Shown here: positions 12,491 through 25,290 of the stretch, piece by piece
How positions within the stretch are numbered: position 1 is the stretch's first letter
Layout: every line of letters begins with the position of its first letter
Assembly (NCBI GenBank): GCA_017311185.1
Contig: JAESUZ010002605.1
Location: forward strand, 434,001-498,000
Source of the DNA: Proteles cristata cristata
Lineage: Eukaryota; Chordata; Mammalia; Carnivora; Hyaenidae
DNA: 64,000 nt
Direction: 5' to 3'
Program-made: the position numbers and the translations under genes
The notes under the pieces: generated by a model
Seen by the model: only the letters and a program-made list of their open reading frames with translations
Databases searched by the model: none
What the model was told of the DNA's origin: nothing

Positions 12491-12984
12491 TGTAGCACTT
12501 GGCTACTATTGCTTGTTTCTGTGTTACAGAAATTATATTGTTAAAAAGGAGTATTTGCCCTGGAAAAGTCAAGAACAGTACTTTAAAGACTACTTTCTTT
12601 CATATACATAATATAGATAATAAGTTATATTACATATAAGCACATACATACATCACACTTAGAAGGATTCAGGACCGCTGGGGCTTTTGCCTTTTGTGCA
12701 TACATAGGAAGCAAGAGCCTTCCCCTTATTGTCTTTGTGGCCTCATGAACTTGGCATAGTCACATAACCTTGATGTCCTGTTAATTAGGCAAAGGAAGCT
12801 ATTAGGATTGCCACAAATTACCCCTGGTGAGTGAATGTTCACATCAGTGAGGTCTTTACACCAATAAGAAAGAAAGTTACAAGGACAGCATAAAAATACC
12901 CTTGTTTAGATCATTCTTCAAAAGATTACAAGGTTCAAAATACCGAAGTTGGAGACTAATGCAATTATTGTTGGCATTTGTTAG
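12491..12984. other. Unassigned intergenic sequence
   Basis: Nothing recognised before the polypyrimidine tract. Confidence 0.55.
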
Positions 12985-13046
12985 CTTTTTCTTCCTTTCT
13001 TTCTTTCTTTTTTCCTTCCTTCCTTCCTTCCTTCCTTCATTCCTTT

Positions 13047-13097
<51 letters not shown>

Positions 13098-13123
13098 CTT
13101 CTTCTTCTTCTTCTTTTTCTTCT
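12985..13123. repeat. Polypyrimidine microsatellite (TTTC)n/(CTTC)n
   Basis: All C/T from 12985 to 13123 except one A at 13039. It runs from CTTC units to TTTC units and ends in CTT units. The 102- and 60-codon Phe/Leu/Ser frames here are translations of the repeat, not genes. Confidence 0.95.
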
Positions 13124-13969
13124 GTTTGTTTTCCCCTTCCTCATTACAATTTTGAACTAAATTTATTTACATTCTTTAGGTTTCCTCCTACATCACCCCC
13201 TTTTCTGTAGTACAAATCGATTTCCATGTGGCACACATAGCCAGGACAGGAAGACCTTAGGCTTCCCTCAGCATTCTGTGTTCTCCTGATTGTTACAAAC
13301 TACCTCAGGGAACTGGATTCCCTTGACCTTTAACTTCTCTCTTCCTGGTCTCCGAAATAGAATCACTTACAGATGAAGCAAGGCTAAAAAATTGCAAACA
13401 TTTGGGTGCTAAGGTGACTGAGGCTCACTCCAGACTGGTTCAGTGCAATGTGTTTTCTTGTCATCCAGTTGATTTCCAACCCCTGATTTGGCCCAAAAAA
13501 TGAAAAAGGAAGCTAAGGAACTTAAGAATAAAGTTGATTTCTTTTCTTCATAGAAAAGAAAAAGATGCTATTAGTCAAAGTGTTTTAGTGTTGACAATTA
13601 ACTCACAAGCACCTTAAATCTCAGGCCCCCCAAAATTAATTCTTCTTAAAAAAACCTCAATAATTAAATGAAATAAATATTTAAAATAGTACCTAAGTTG
13701 TGCAAATCACTACATTGAATACTGTGGAAAGAATGGCAAATAAATAATAGATAATTAACACTATTTTCAAGATTAGGCTCCAGTGGCAGTGACAAATGCA
13801 CACATGAATACACTGAACAGATTCACCTTTTATAGACCTCTGTGTATTTCAAACACAAGCACATACATACATGTATATGCACACTCACACACATGTACGC
13901 ATTAGTGCATGAATAAAACTGTCTATAATTATCATAAAGTCCTTGTAATACTCCATGTTATTATTAAAC
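13124..13969. other. Unassigned intergenic sequence
   Basis: No gene. A degenerate CATA/CACA-rich stretch at 13857-13900 is the only low-complexity item. Confidence 0.55.
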
Positions 13970-14090
13970 AAGAAGCTTAAGAAAATTTCCCAAGGTCATC
14001 CAATAAGTAAACTTACATGTTTCAGAGATAGGCATTGAAGTTCAGTCTCCTTAATGCTAAAATCCATGCTCTTTCTACACAGCACCCAAT
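13970..14090 (-). repeat. MIR fragment, antisense
   Basis: AGAAAATTTCCCAAGGTCAT, AATAAGTAAACTTACATG, TTGAAGTTCAGTCTCC and ATGCTCTTTCTACACAGCAC match reversed MIR from the core to the head. Confidence 0.65.
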
Positions 14091-15057
14091 AATAAGTACT
14101 ATACATTATAAAAGCCCAAGCAAAGTCAGATGAAATTGTAGGAGAAAAAAAAAGATGAATAAAACAGAAAGAAGCTGTTAATATAAAGATGTGGAAGTAA
14201 TTAATGTTTATGATAAATCAAAACACATAAAAAAATCTATTCATTCCCAAGCCTTTAACCTTTACCAAGCCAAACAGAAACCCAAAGAAATAAGAAGGGG
14301 GCTAATTTCACACATTTCAATTCACACTATACATAAGCTAGTCCCTCAGAATTGTGTTGTCAGTTACTGGCCCATTCCTAACAAATTATTTGAAATTTTA
14401 CCATAATTAAGTATCTCTGGCATTATATATAACCTGGACCAATATAAATTATAATGTATGCATATATGATACTATTTTGTGTGCTAAAATACTAAATATT
14501 CCAATGATGATAATATTATTCCTCTCTCTCATAGGGGTACTGAGGGCTCCAATAATGAAACAGCATCATTTTTGGCCTTTTAAATAGGTTGACCAATAAA
14601 TGAGAGGCCATAACATCTCTTACCACAAAGATCAGGTTTCTGCTAACACAGAAAAGTTAGGAATTGAAGCACTTATATGGAAAGTTCAAGGTGCTCAACT
14701 ATGACATGAAATGAGAGTCTAGGGAAGAATACATCACAGAGACTAGGTTCAAACCCATCTCAACCACTTGTGTACGTAGGTCAGACACTCAAGGCCTTCA
14801 AGGTTCACATGGATTCTCAATACAGGAATCTCCATGTAGCCATTTTCTCAGTCACCATCAATTATTTCAAATGAACAACTATCTATACATATCTGTTTCC
14901 AATTACAACCACCTGATAAACTTAAGAATAGAACAAAAAGCCAGCACATAAGAAGTTTGAAAATAACCTTCCAAGACTGAGACCATGGTTACATGGAGCC
15001 TCTAAGAATAAAGTTTTAAATGTTGATTCTCTCAACATCTATAGCATAGAAATGTTT
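14091..15057. other. Unassigned intergenic sequence
   Basis: A faint MIR-like trace (GGTTCAAACCCATCTCAACC near 14749) is too weak to call. No gene. Confidence 0.5.
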
Positions 15058-15107
15058 TATATATATATATATAGACACACATATATATGTATATATATAT
15101 ATATATA
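15058..15107. repeat. (TA)n tract with a short CA interruption
   Basis: TA runs at 15058-15073 and 15081-15107 with GACACACA between. Self-complementary and prone to cruciform or slippage. Confidence 0.9.
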
Positions 15108-15789
15108 GCCTTCAATGGCTCAGAACTTTAGGAGCCACAGTGAATGTTCCCAAAGCACCCATGTGGCCACAAAGAATGATAGGGCGAAGGGAGGGAAAAA
15201 ATACATTCTCCATTTCCGAAAACTTAACTTTCAAAGCAAGGTTTCCCCTCAGAGATGTACCTATAAACATAACCGCAAATCCGGGTTGTAACCTTAACCA
15301 TGTGGCATTGTCTCATGTTTAAGCTTCCCCAAAATACCTTGTTTCACGTTAGCACTAGTTTTCCTTAAATGAAGGACCTCCTCAGAGGACATGGAGCAGG
15401 GCAGTCACTCAGTCTCACGGGAAGATCCCGTAGTGGAGAAACTGTATAAGATTGTTTCCTGATATCTCTTGTAGCAAGGGTTAGAGAGCAGGATATATCC
15501 CAGAAAGACGTTCCTTTTCTCTCTCTGGGGCTTCTACCAAGTTGACTTCCCAATTTACCCATCTGCTGATAACAAGGAGGACCTACAGCTTTGCTGAAAG
15601 GGACAGTTTTGTACCTTTGAACACAGCCGTGAGAGTAAAAATGCAAAAATAAACTTTCACGGATGCCTCATAGACTAGTGCCAGTGCCTCTCAAATAATG
15701 AGAGGATTTATTTGGGTAAAGGCTGAAATCTCCCTTGAACATTTACCTTCCCAGTCCAAGACACAGCCCCTGAGGCAGTCAAGTTAGCA
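15108..15789. other. Unassigned intergenic sequence
   Basis: A 60-codon plus frame and a 93-codon minus frame (15140-15322, 15365-15646) show no known motif. Confidence 0.5.
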
Positions 15790-17110
15790 GTTTGGTGTCA
15801 ATCCTTTCCAAGTTGTTTCTATACATTTGCACACAAATATGAAATCACCGACTATATATGCATTTTAAACAAACATCACATCATTTGCTCTTACTTAAAT
15901 AAGACCTCTTCTCACTGATATACCATAGATGAATTCACACGTCTACAGTGCCTTGGAGTTTCTTTATGTTTAGACACTCCCTTCACACAAAGCAAAATGA
16001 GCTTCCTAGTCTTTCAATTAACTGTTCAGTGGATATCTTCGCAAATGTTTCCTTGTTCAAGTTTCTCTGATGTTTACTGAGAAGTAAACTGGTGGCTCAA
16101 AGGTTATGTGCAATTAAATGTTAATAAATGGAGCCACATTGCTCTCTTGGCTGTGTGTGAGTGCCTGTTTCCTCACACCCTTGTCAAAATATGCTACTAG
16201 CAAATATTTAAAGACTGCCCATCTGGTGGTTACAAACTAGCACCTAATTTTTGTTTAGCATTTTCTTATTATTGAAGTAAAACATATTTATATACATTTA
16301 TTATTTACCTATATGACCTTTTCTCTACATTGACTGCTTATATACCTGCTCATTTTTCTATTGACTGGTCTTTTAGTGAAACTCAGGAGTTTTTAACATT
16401 TAAAATACAGACACCATAACTCTTTTTTATATGTGTTATCTGTATATCTTTTATATGTAGTTATCCTGTCTTCACTTGTTTTTAACTTTGTTTATGATTT
16501 AGTTTTTAAGTTGATTTTCATCTTATTTATGAAACCCTTCACTAGCTCAAGGCATTAAAGATACTATTCTATATTTTTTTCTTGAAGTTTTTAACACACT
16601 CTTTTTTTTATTCTTTAAGTTTGGAAAATAGAAACACAGTTAGTATTTTCAAACTAGAGTTGTCCCCTAACACTTGAAATGCCACATTTATCATATATCA
16701 AGTTTGATACACACAGTCCACTCTGGAGATTCTATTGTGTCTCATTCATTCATTTGCTTAGCCCCACACTGTTTTAATTACTATCAACTCTTCTTACAGG
16801 TTTTGGACATTTTCTTCTCCATATCAGATTCAGCTTGTCATTTTCCATAAAAAAAGTGTGAAATTGTAACATAAATAGTATTTAGAAATTAATTTTTCAT
16901 GAATTCCAACTGATTCAAGATGAAGACTATATCTATGACCATTATATGTCTGTATGTATATTTAGATCTACCTAAGACTTTATAAAATTCAATTAATTAA
17001 TTGGCTTTTATTCATTGATTGTCCATTAATTACATCTGATAATACTATTAATACTATATCCTACTACTGCCCCACTACTATTCTTCTTCAAAAATTTTCT
17101 ACCTGTTCTT
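15790..17110 (-). repeat. L1M ORF2/3' fragment, antisense
   Basis: Ordered landmarks of reversed old L1: GAGTGCCTGTTTCCTCACAC (CCTTGTCAAAATATG follows), CATTTTTCTATTGACTGGTC, AACTTTGTTTATGATTTAGT, CTTGAAATGCCACATTTATC, CACACTGTTTTAATTACTAT and CTTGTCATTTTCCATAAAAA. Strongly diverged, with many stops in every frame. It belongs to an older layer than the felid SINEs. Confidence 0.75.
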
Positions 17111-17478
17111 GTCTATTTGCTTTACTGAATAATATTTGGCATACTTTAGTTCTAAAATAAAAGCCATACTTTATCTTCCTCATTATGAAAAGGTATACAT
17201 ATATCAACCAGAAGTGAGAAAAGAGACGTTGGGAGGAATACATTCCAGCAAAAAAGAAAAGCTTGTACAGGGATGGGAAAATAGTACAGAGCACAGTATG
17301 TTTGATGATTAACCATGAGCATAGGTTAGGAGCACAGGTCTGGGGGTGGTAGGTAACAACAGGAGGTCAGACTACAAGTATAAGAGTGGTCAGCTCATGG
17401 ACAACTTGCATGTTCCACATGATTTGACCAAACTGTATCTACTTAACTACATTTTGGCACAAATTTAAACTTAGATTT
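17111..17478. other. Unassigned intergenic sequence
   Basis: Nothing recognised between the L1M fragment and the reversed SINE. Confidence 0.5.
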
Positions 17479-17681
17479 CTTTTTTTTTAAGTTTATTTAT
17501 TAATTTTGAGAGACAGAGAGATGGGGGTGGGGTGGGGGAGAGGGAGAGAGAGAATCCCAAGCAGACTCTGCACTGTCAGCAAAGAGCCTGATGCGGAGCT
17601 CGAATTCACAAACTGTGAGCTCATGACCTGAGCCAAAATCAAGAGTCAGATGCTTAAGTGACTGAGCCACCCAGGTACCCC
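17479..17681 (-). repeat. Felid tRNA-Lys SINE, reverse
   Basis: Reads TTTATTTATTAATTTTGAGA, then a GGGGT-rich stretch, GAGCTCATGACCTGAGCC and ends TGAGCCACCCAGGTACCCC. Older looking than its relatives. No clean target duplication. Confidence 0.92.
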
Positions 17682-19377
17682 AAGGCCTAGAGTTCTACCG
17701 CTAGGATACAGTCACCATATTATTTTAGATGTGATTTCAAATTTAGAGATTCCTAGCATAGATGTTGGATGCATGCTCACTGCAGGTTAGAAGTGTGCTG
17801 GGTTGTATGAGCATCATCAGAGAATGGAGAATGAATCAAGTCAGGTGGATAGGCCTTTCTCTTTAGTTGTGGAAATTAGAGAAATAAATGCCCTAAGGAT
17901 TAGCAAATAAATCTTATGTTGAGCAGTAAAAGCAAATAAATTTTGATGAAAAGAAAGGGTGAAGAATGAGAAGATCAGGGAATTAGGGTAAGAACAGAGG
18001 TTTCTGAGAACCACGAGACAGTCAGAAAAGTCAAACGTGCCCAGGTATCCTCTTGCTTTTCCTATTTCCCGCATCCCTCCTTTACATAATTACTTCCACT
18101 TGTATCTACTTTCTCTTTCCTCCTGCCTCCCCTTGCTGTTTGTCCTGATACTGCGCAAGCAAAAGCACCTTCTTTACTTCCCTCTTCTAGAGAAAAAACT
18201 CCTGTCCCTTTGTTACGCACCATGTTCTCTGCTAGGTGGCAATAAGTGGTACTCTATCCATTAGATGAAGAGATCTTACTAATATATGATTTAGTTCTCT
18301 GATGCTGCTTCTTGAGACTATTGTAGTTTATCTCAGATCAAATGTCCATTTCCAAGGACTCCAGAAGACAATTTTGGTCAGGGAGGTTTTTAGCACTGCT
18401 GTAATCAAAACAAGTCATTCAGTAGAGTGGCCCTGGTAGGAATGTTTGTGCAGAAATATTGTCAAGAGGAAAAAAAAAAAGAAAAAGACTGAAATCTAAG
18501 ACACCATCTTGCCTAATGCAGGACATCTGGCTACTTTACACTAATGTAGTCAGTACATCAAAAAATAAAAAATGCAACATACTGATGGTCAAGTTAACTC
18601 TGCCATATGAAGCTTACCTCTGGAATTTCCTGTATTTGTATTTCAATTATAATTCATTTTCTAGGTTTACTGTTCCCATTCTCCCTGAAAAGAGGTAAGG
18701 GAAGGACTGAGAAGGAGGAAAGACACAAAGGACAGAAGGAGAGAGAGTAGGAAGGAAAGAAAGGAAACAGGAGAAAAAGAGAAAGTGTTTAAAATATTGT
18801 GAAGCGAACATTTAAAGGCTCATTCCCTCCCACAAATGAGAAAAAAAAAAGTCCTTGGCCTGAAGAGGTGTTTTAAGCAGACATTTAAGGAGTTTAAAAA
18901 AAATACTGGCATTTCAAAGAGATGTGAGGCCTATATACGGTTTGATTATAGCAAACATCATAAAAACCCTAAATGACAACTCATTAAAAAGACTATTAAG
19001 TCACCACCATTACCAGCTTCGTCTTCAGAGCCTTTCCTGTCAAATGCCAGGATAGCAGTTCTAGCTCTTCTTTAGTTATACACATAGAAATAAGGCTCAA
19101 TTAGGACACAGGAGTAAGAAAGGGGATTTGACATGCTAGGGCATTACCCCAAAAGGCACCCAGGCCACACTGGGTTTTTACAGTTTTTTCTTCAAAACTG
19201 TAAGAAGCTGAACTTGCTAAGATCTAGAGTGGTGTTCATTCAGAAACTGGACAAGACACTCACTACTTGCTATTCATTTCTCCTCTTTGGTATGCCAAAC
19301 AATCTAAAAGTATGCTCTAATTTCATACAGGAATGTCCCTTCCATTCATAATTTTGGATTAAAAACAAATAATTCTT
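17682..19377. other. Unassigned sequence with a purine-rich patch
   Basis: A GA-rich patch lies at 18695-18785. Opposing frames at 17841-18264 (77 and 75 codons) and one at 18459-18698 have no recognisable motif. Confidence 0.5.
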
Positions 19378-19393
19378 AAGAATCCAATTTCTT

Positions 19394-19630
19394 GGGGCGC
19401 CTGGGTGGCTTAGTCGGTTAAGCGTCCGACTTTCGCTTAGGTCATGATCTCGCGGTTCGTGGGTTCAAGCCCCGCGTCGGGCTCTGTGCTGACTTCCAGC
19501 TCAGAGCCTGGAGCCTGTTTCAGTCTGTGACTCCCTCTCTCTCTGACCCTCCCCTGCTCACGCTGTCTCTCTCTCTCTCTCTCCTAAAAATAAATAAGAC
19601 ATTAAAAAAAATTTTTTTTTAATAAAAAAA
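19394..19630 (+). repeat. Felid tRNA-Lys SINE, left member of a tail-to-tail pair
   Basis: Complete copy with A box (GTGGCTTAGTCGG), B-box region (GGGTTCAAGCCCCGCGTCGG), CT run and long A/T tail. Flanked by AAGAATCCAATTTCTT at 19378-19393 and again at 19631-19646. It retains many CpGs, so it is fairly young. Confidence 0.96.
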
Positions 19631-19646
19631 AAGAATCCAATTTCTT

Positions 19647-19857
19647 TTATTTTTTAAAAAATTTATTTCTGAGAAAGAGAGAGACAGCATGAGAAGAGGA
19701 GGGTCAGAGAGAGAGGGAGACACAGAATCTGAAACAGGCTCCAGGCTCTGAGCTGGCTGTCAGCACAGACCCTGAGCGGGGCTCAAACCCATGAACTGTG
19801 AGATCATGACCTGAGCCGAAGTCGGCCGCCCAATCGACTGAGCCACCTAAGCACCCC
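19647..19857 (-). repeat. Felid tRNA-Lys SINE, right member of a tail-to-tail pair (reverse)
   Basis: Begins with the reversed tail (TTATTTTTTAAAAAATTTAT), passes CCAGGCTCTGAGCTGGCTGT and ends TGAGCCACCTAAGCACCCC. Followed at 19858-19872 by a third copy of AAGAATCCAATTTCT. Its 3' end faces the 3' end of the left SINE across a 16-base spacer that is itself the shared target duplication. Confidence 0.95.
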
Positions 19858-19872
19858 AAGAATCCAATTTCT

Positions 19873-20676
19873 AAAACAGTGGTAAAAAGTCTTATCGAAA
19901 AAGAGTTGCATCTTGATCTTAATCTACTTTTGTAAAGATAGTTATTCTTAATATTCCGAAGTAGACAGGGATGTCTGTGATAATCCTGGGCTTGCCTGGC
20001 TGAACATGGGAAACACGGCTTTTCTTCTCTACTTTTTAATCCGTGGCCCTAACTTTACCCATTAGTCTTCCTCTTTCTCCATTTGTGTAGTGGGCATACT
20101 CAGTTCATGATAAAGCTTGCTTCTACTGGCTTCTAAGAGCTGATGTGCCCCATCTCTTCCTGATTTCACATATATTATATAGTAACTTTAGTAGCTTGAA
20201 ACTAGCCATTGTGGAAATATTTACACCACAGACCCAGGCAAACACTACAAAAATTAAAGCTTTACTCCAGAGAGCCAGCTGTTAAATATTTATCACACAA
20301 CTGACTATGAAATATGGTATCCTAATCAACAAGTTTCAGATATATTGTTGACAGTGTTTGACTTTGCTATTTTCTATGTAGACTGTAACTATTCTGACTT
20401 TGAGAGTGACCACCAAAGTAGTCCACATTTTTATTTGAACCATTAAGACCATTATAGAAAACTATTACTGATGAGTGTGATTACCCAATATTTTTCAAAA
20501 CAACTTAAAAATTGGGATTGATCTTAGAACAGAATTTGACGTGAAGTGGCATATGTACTTGTTCATGACATATCTGGCCCATCACAAATCTCCTTTTGCC
20601 TCTCCGTGTAATGGGGGATTTATTGCAGGTAAATCTATAATGATCTTCACTGTGTATCTCGCCCCATGCCTTTAAG
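19873..20676. other. Unassigned intergenic sequence
   Basis: Nothing recognised between the SINE pair and the next SINE. Confidence 0.5.
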
Positions 20677-20687
20677 AGTTGGTTAGA

Positions 20688-20816
20688 GGGGGGGCACCTG
20701 GGTGGCTCAGTCAGTTAAGCATCCAACTCTTGGTTTCACCTCAGGTCATGATCTCACAGTTCATGGGTTCAAGCCCTGCATCAGGCTCCATACTGGCAGT
20801 GTGGAGCCTGCTTGGG

Positions 20817-20856
<40 letters not shown>

Positions 20857-20963
20857 AATCTCAATCTCTCTCTCTCTCTCCTACCCCCTTCTCTCTTGGC
20901 CCTTCCCATGCACTCTCTTACTCTCTCTCTCTCAAAATAAATTAATAAACTAAAAAACAAAAC
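20688..20963 (+). repeat. Felid tRNA-Lys SINE with expanded CT tract
   Basis: Head GGCACCTGGGTGGCTCAGTC, body TGTGGAGCCTGCTTGGGATT, then an imperfect CT repeat at about 20817-20880 before CAAAATAAATTAATAAAC. Target duplication AGTTGGTTAGA (20677-20687) and AGTTAGTTAAG (20964-20974). Belongs to the TGCTTGGGATTCTC subtype, like the copy at 43403. Confidence 0.95.
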
Positions 20964-20974
20964 AGTTAGTTAAG

Positions 20975-23425
20975 GCTGGCACAAGTTCTAGAGAAAGGAA
21001 CTAGGAAGTTTGCAGTACAGTTTTGAGTCTGACCAGGTCATGTGCTTCTCCCATTTTGATTAATAAGGATAACAGAATGGAAGAGACCACAATGCAATGA
21101 TCCCACCTTTGTGCAGAACTGAAAGATACTCCTAAGATCAGGACAAATCTGTCAAGACGGCCTCCTGGAAGGAATTATTTACTTGCAAAACCACAAACCA
21201 TGGACTTGAGTCTGTTTCTATTAGAGAATTCTCTCCCAGACATTATGTCATTTTATTTTTATTTTAATGATGTTTATGAACAGGTCTGTAACTATAGTAC
21301 AGGAAATGTGTTGATTATACTTATCACAATGAAACTATTTTCCAAACACTTTACCATTTCCCTGCCAATAAAATAGCTTAGAACATCTTGGGCAGATAGA
21401 CAATTTATTCATTAAATTGCTTATGTATTCATGTATAAGGTTATTTAGGTTATTTTCTATTTAAGATATTCAAATCTCATAACTAAACTATTTTCTCCCT
21501 TAGGATTGAAGCAGTCATTTTATCTAGTTAAGAAACACAAAAGCAAAGATGTATCAACTTATTAAACAAATGATTAAACTGTGTGAGATACTTACAAGTT
21601 GTTTTTTTAAGCTGTAAAGGTGCATAGCCAAGTATTTTCTGAAATTTTAAAGGAATGTAAGTATAATATATTTACATACAGTATATTAGCCGTACAGAAT
21701 CAATTGGCTTCATCAATATAAAGGATGAAGTCTCAAAAAAATCAAAGAACTATAAAATTTAGAAGCTGGACCTTAGAAGTCATGTCAGACTTCCTACTGT
21801 AATAGATGAAGCCAAATGGGAAGATTTGTTGGGTGCATACATCTGGTAGGTGGCTACAACCTTGGGACTAAACCAGGTATTCTGCCAAGAGCACTTTCCT
21901 CTGCACTATAGTTTTCCCAATATATGCACTAACATTCCAACATAGTATTTGCATTGTCACAGTTGTTCTCCATCTCCCCAGAGAAACTTTAGTCCATTTG
22001 AAATAAACTAGTTTATTTGGTGTTTTCACTCTTTAAATTATATTTTATAATGAAACACCGTTATGATACATATGTTGAAAGATAACATTAGCTCTTCTAG
22101 GTGAACCATGTCACATCCCATTTGCCAGGCGTAGGCATTATATTTCTGGAGATATGTTTTGTTTTCCATGCTACAGTATTTATTTTTCACAGTTGTCTTG
22201 CAAGAGCAAATAACTCCATTCACTTCTGCTGAACCAAGAGCAAAACATTGGTTTTAAAAAGAATGAATGTATCTAGAGGGTGTCCATCTATATGTCCTGA
22301 AGATGTGACAATAAAGCTCCTTATGGTTTGATCACCACTCAGCCCAGAAAGGATTTCCACACATTCAAATATCAACATTTCTGGAAAAATCTGAGGAACG
22401 TCCTCCTGCCAGCAGTTCTTCAAGCCATTTCACACTTGCCAACCCCGGGCTTACCTCTTCACTGGGCAGTGCAAATGAGCTCCCCGAGTTCATATCAGAA
22501 ATGAGACAGGACAGCCTTGCTTGCAGGTTAAATCCCAAGCACCACATCCAGTCACCTGCCCACAGCCTCCACTTTGGAGATATGACCTGAGTCCAATATA
22601 AGTCAATACATTTCAGTAAGAATTAGGATTCACAGAGAAATTAAGCAGAAAAGGGAACTTAACGTATGCAAACCACAGTCATAGTCAGATCATTGCTTTC
22701 CTTCAAATTAGATTGCTTCCACTTAACAATACATAAATTTAATTTTTAGTAACACAGAGGAAAACCACAAAAGCAACTTAGGGGCTTTAATTACACACAG
22801 CAAAAACTCACTCACAGATGCCTCTTCAGGGGCTATCATAAAGCCTTCATATGGGGGAATACCACCAGAATAATGGAGATACCATATCCTGAATTCAGTC
22901 CCCATGAAGGAAAATCCTAATCCTCTCTAAAATGGAGAGCCAATTGTTTCTATACTGTGAACTCTAGCCAAATCCCATATTCATTTTATATATATTATTT
23001 TTTATTTGCAATGTTCACTTATTAGTTTTAGACTTTTAGGGTTGGAACAGGTCTTCAAAATCCTGCCTAAATGCAAGGATTCTTTCAGCATTGCAAATAG
23101 TCATGTAGTGTCTTCTTAAATATCTTTACTGAGAGGGAATACATTGTGAAAAATCTTACAAAGGCACTATTGCAGTTAAACAAGATGGGTGTGTCACCTC
23201 TGTGGTATAGTTTTCCCAAATTCATAACATCAGTCTAATTATAAGAAAATCTCAGATAAATCAAATATAGAGGATATCCTACAAAATACCTGAACACTAT
23301 TTTTTTAAAGTGTAAACATCATGAAAGACCAGGAAAAGACTGAGAAATGATTACAAATTGGAGGAAACAGTGGGTAAATGCTGTGTGGTACTGGGGGCTG
23401 GGTAATGGAACAAAAAATACATTCA
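20975..23425. other. Unassigned intergenic sequence, 2.4 kb
   Basis: No repeat or gene assigned. Several 60-67 codon minus frames at 22038-22905 lack any known motif. Sequence at 21745-21815 (AGAAGCTGGACCTTAGAAGT) recalls an old mammalian repeat but cannot be placed. Confidence 0.45.
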
Positions 23426-25290
23426 GATGAGTGACAGCATCAAGATAGTGACATAGGATGTTCCTGCCTTCACTCTCCCTCACAAGAAAAATGAGCAACA
23501 ACTTGTCAAGCACAGGACACCAGTGAGGGAATCATAGAACACAGCTAAAGCATCCCCGTACCACAGAAACTAAGACAGACTGCTTTAAAAGTGTCCCCGA
23601 AGTGACTACATGTTAATTGCATTGTCCTTCCCCCAGGGCTTCACACAGAGAGGTCTCCCCTGAGCCTCCAATTCTTCCAGTGGACAAAGACAACCTGGTG
23701 AGGACAATCAGTGTCCTGCCCCCAGTGTTCTCCCTTCCATTGCTTCATGGAAGCCCCTACTCTGATCTTATACAACAGAGATTGCAGGGCAATCTGCAGG
23801 GCTCAACCAGAGGGAATTTGCCTATGATGGGAAGGGGGTAGGGGCTTGAAATAAACCAGCACATGCATCTTGGTAGACCAAACTCATACCTGCAGTGCTC
23901 GAGTAGTAATCGCAACCAGTGCCTTTGCTCATACACAAAACTACGTTGGGGGCACAATCTGACCAGGGAACTCAGTAGGGTGATGATCTACCTGATATGG
24001 ATTCTCAAATGAGGTGTTCTGCCCACCCCAGAGCCCTGTTTGCCCACACCAAGGTGAGGAACTGATCAAAGTCCCAGCCACTGCAGACAGTATCTTCAGG
24101 CCCCATCTGATAAGAAGGACTGGTAACAGCTCCTGGAAGCAATGCAGCCCATTGACACTTGAGCTGAGAGACAGGTGGGCAAAAGTGACTGCCCCAGAGT
24201 AAAGCCAATGCCGGGCATGGAGGCTTCCCTGCTATGCACAGGTAGGGGGACTGATTCATAACCAAAGCTGAGGGTAGTTCCCAGCCCCTTCCAACCTGAC
24301 AGCAGGTTTGGGAAACTGACAAGTCTAGAGTAACTCCTCCCCCTCCTGCCCAGACAAGGAAGCTAAGACACAGCCCCACCCACCGTGGAGGGTGCCTTCC
24401 AGCTCCATCTGACCAGGAGGGCTGGTGACAAGGCCTGGAAGCTATGCAACCCAGTCGTACTCGAGCCAAGGGGTGGGCAGGCAAAGCTGATAGTTTGCAG
24501 AACAAAGCCAGTGGCCCGGTTTGATCAGGACACTTGGGGTGCAGGTCAGCTCGAGTTAACACAGCTTTAGAGTTCTACCAGCTTTAGAGCTGCTTCTCCC
24601 ACTGCACCTGGACAGAGAAACTAATTCATAGCCCTACTCATCGCTGAATAAAGCCTTCAGGCTTTCTGATTAGGAAACCTAACCAGAGCACATGGAAAGC
24701 TACATAGCCCATTCAAAAACCAAACATACATACATACACACATACATATATAAATACACAATGGCACTTGAACAAAGAATACAGCTCATGGGTCTCCCCC
24801 ATCTTCAGAGGAAAACCAGTAGTCTCACCTGACCAAGGAATTCAGTGCATACTCTGGTCTGATTTGCACCCCTAAACAATGAGCTGTACAGGCCCTGAAC
24901 TACTGGCCTGCCAAGGCATGGAAGCTAACTTATAGCCCCATGTACTACCAGATACAGCACCCAATCTCATCTATTGAGCCTGATCAGAAAATCCAGGAAA
25001 CCACAGAGCCCATCCTACACACTTACTGGGGTTGGAAACCAAGCCAGCAGTCTTTCCAACTATTCTCAGCCAGTGGCACACTCCCCATTTATATTCTCAG
25101 ACCTTGAATGGTTGCCGTAGCCAAAAACAGACCATAATAGGAGGTTCTACCTGCCCAAAGAGATTACCTGCAGACACAGCTGGAAACCCAAACTGAGCAG
25201 ACTGGTAAAGAACTGTCTCTGCCAAAGCAAACCTGTTATAGCTGGAAGAGGAGACTATTATTCAAATGCATAGATGTTAATATAAGGATT

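Noticed and set aside
24005..24562. 185-codon minus-strand open frame
   Set aside because: Lies antisense inside the L1 5' repeat region. No recognisable domain, and GC-richer repeats keep frames open.
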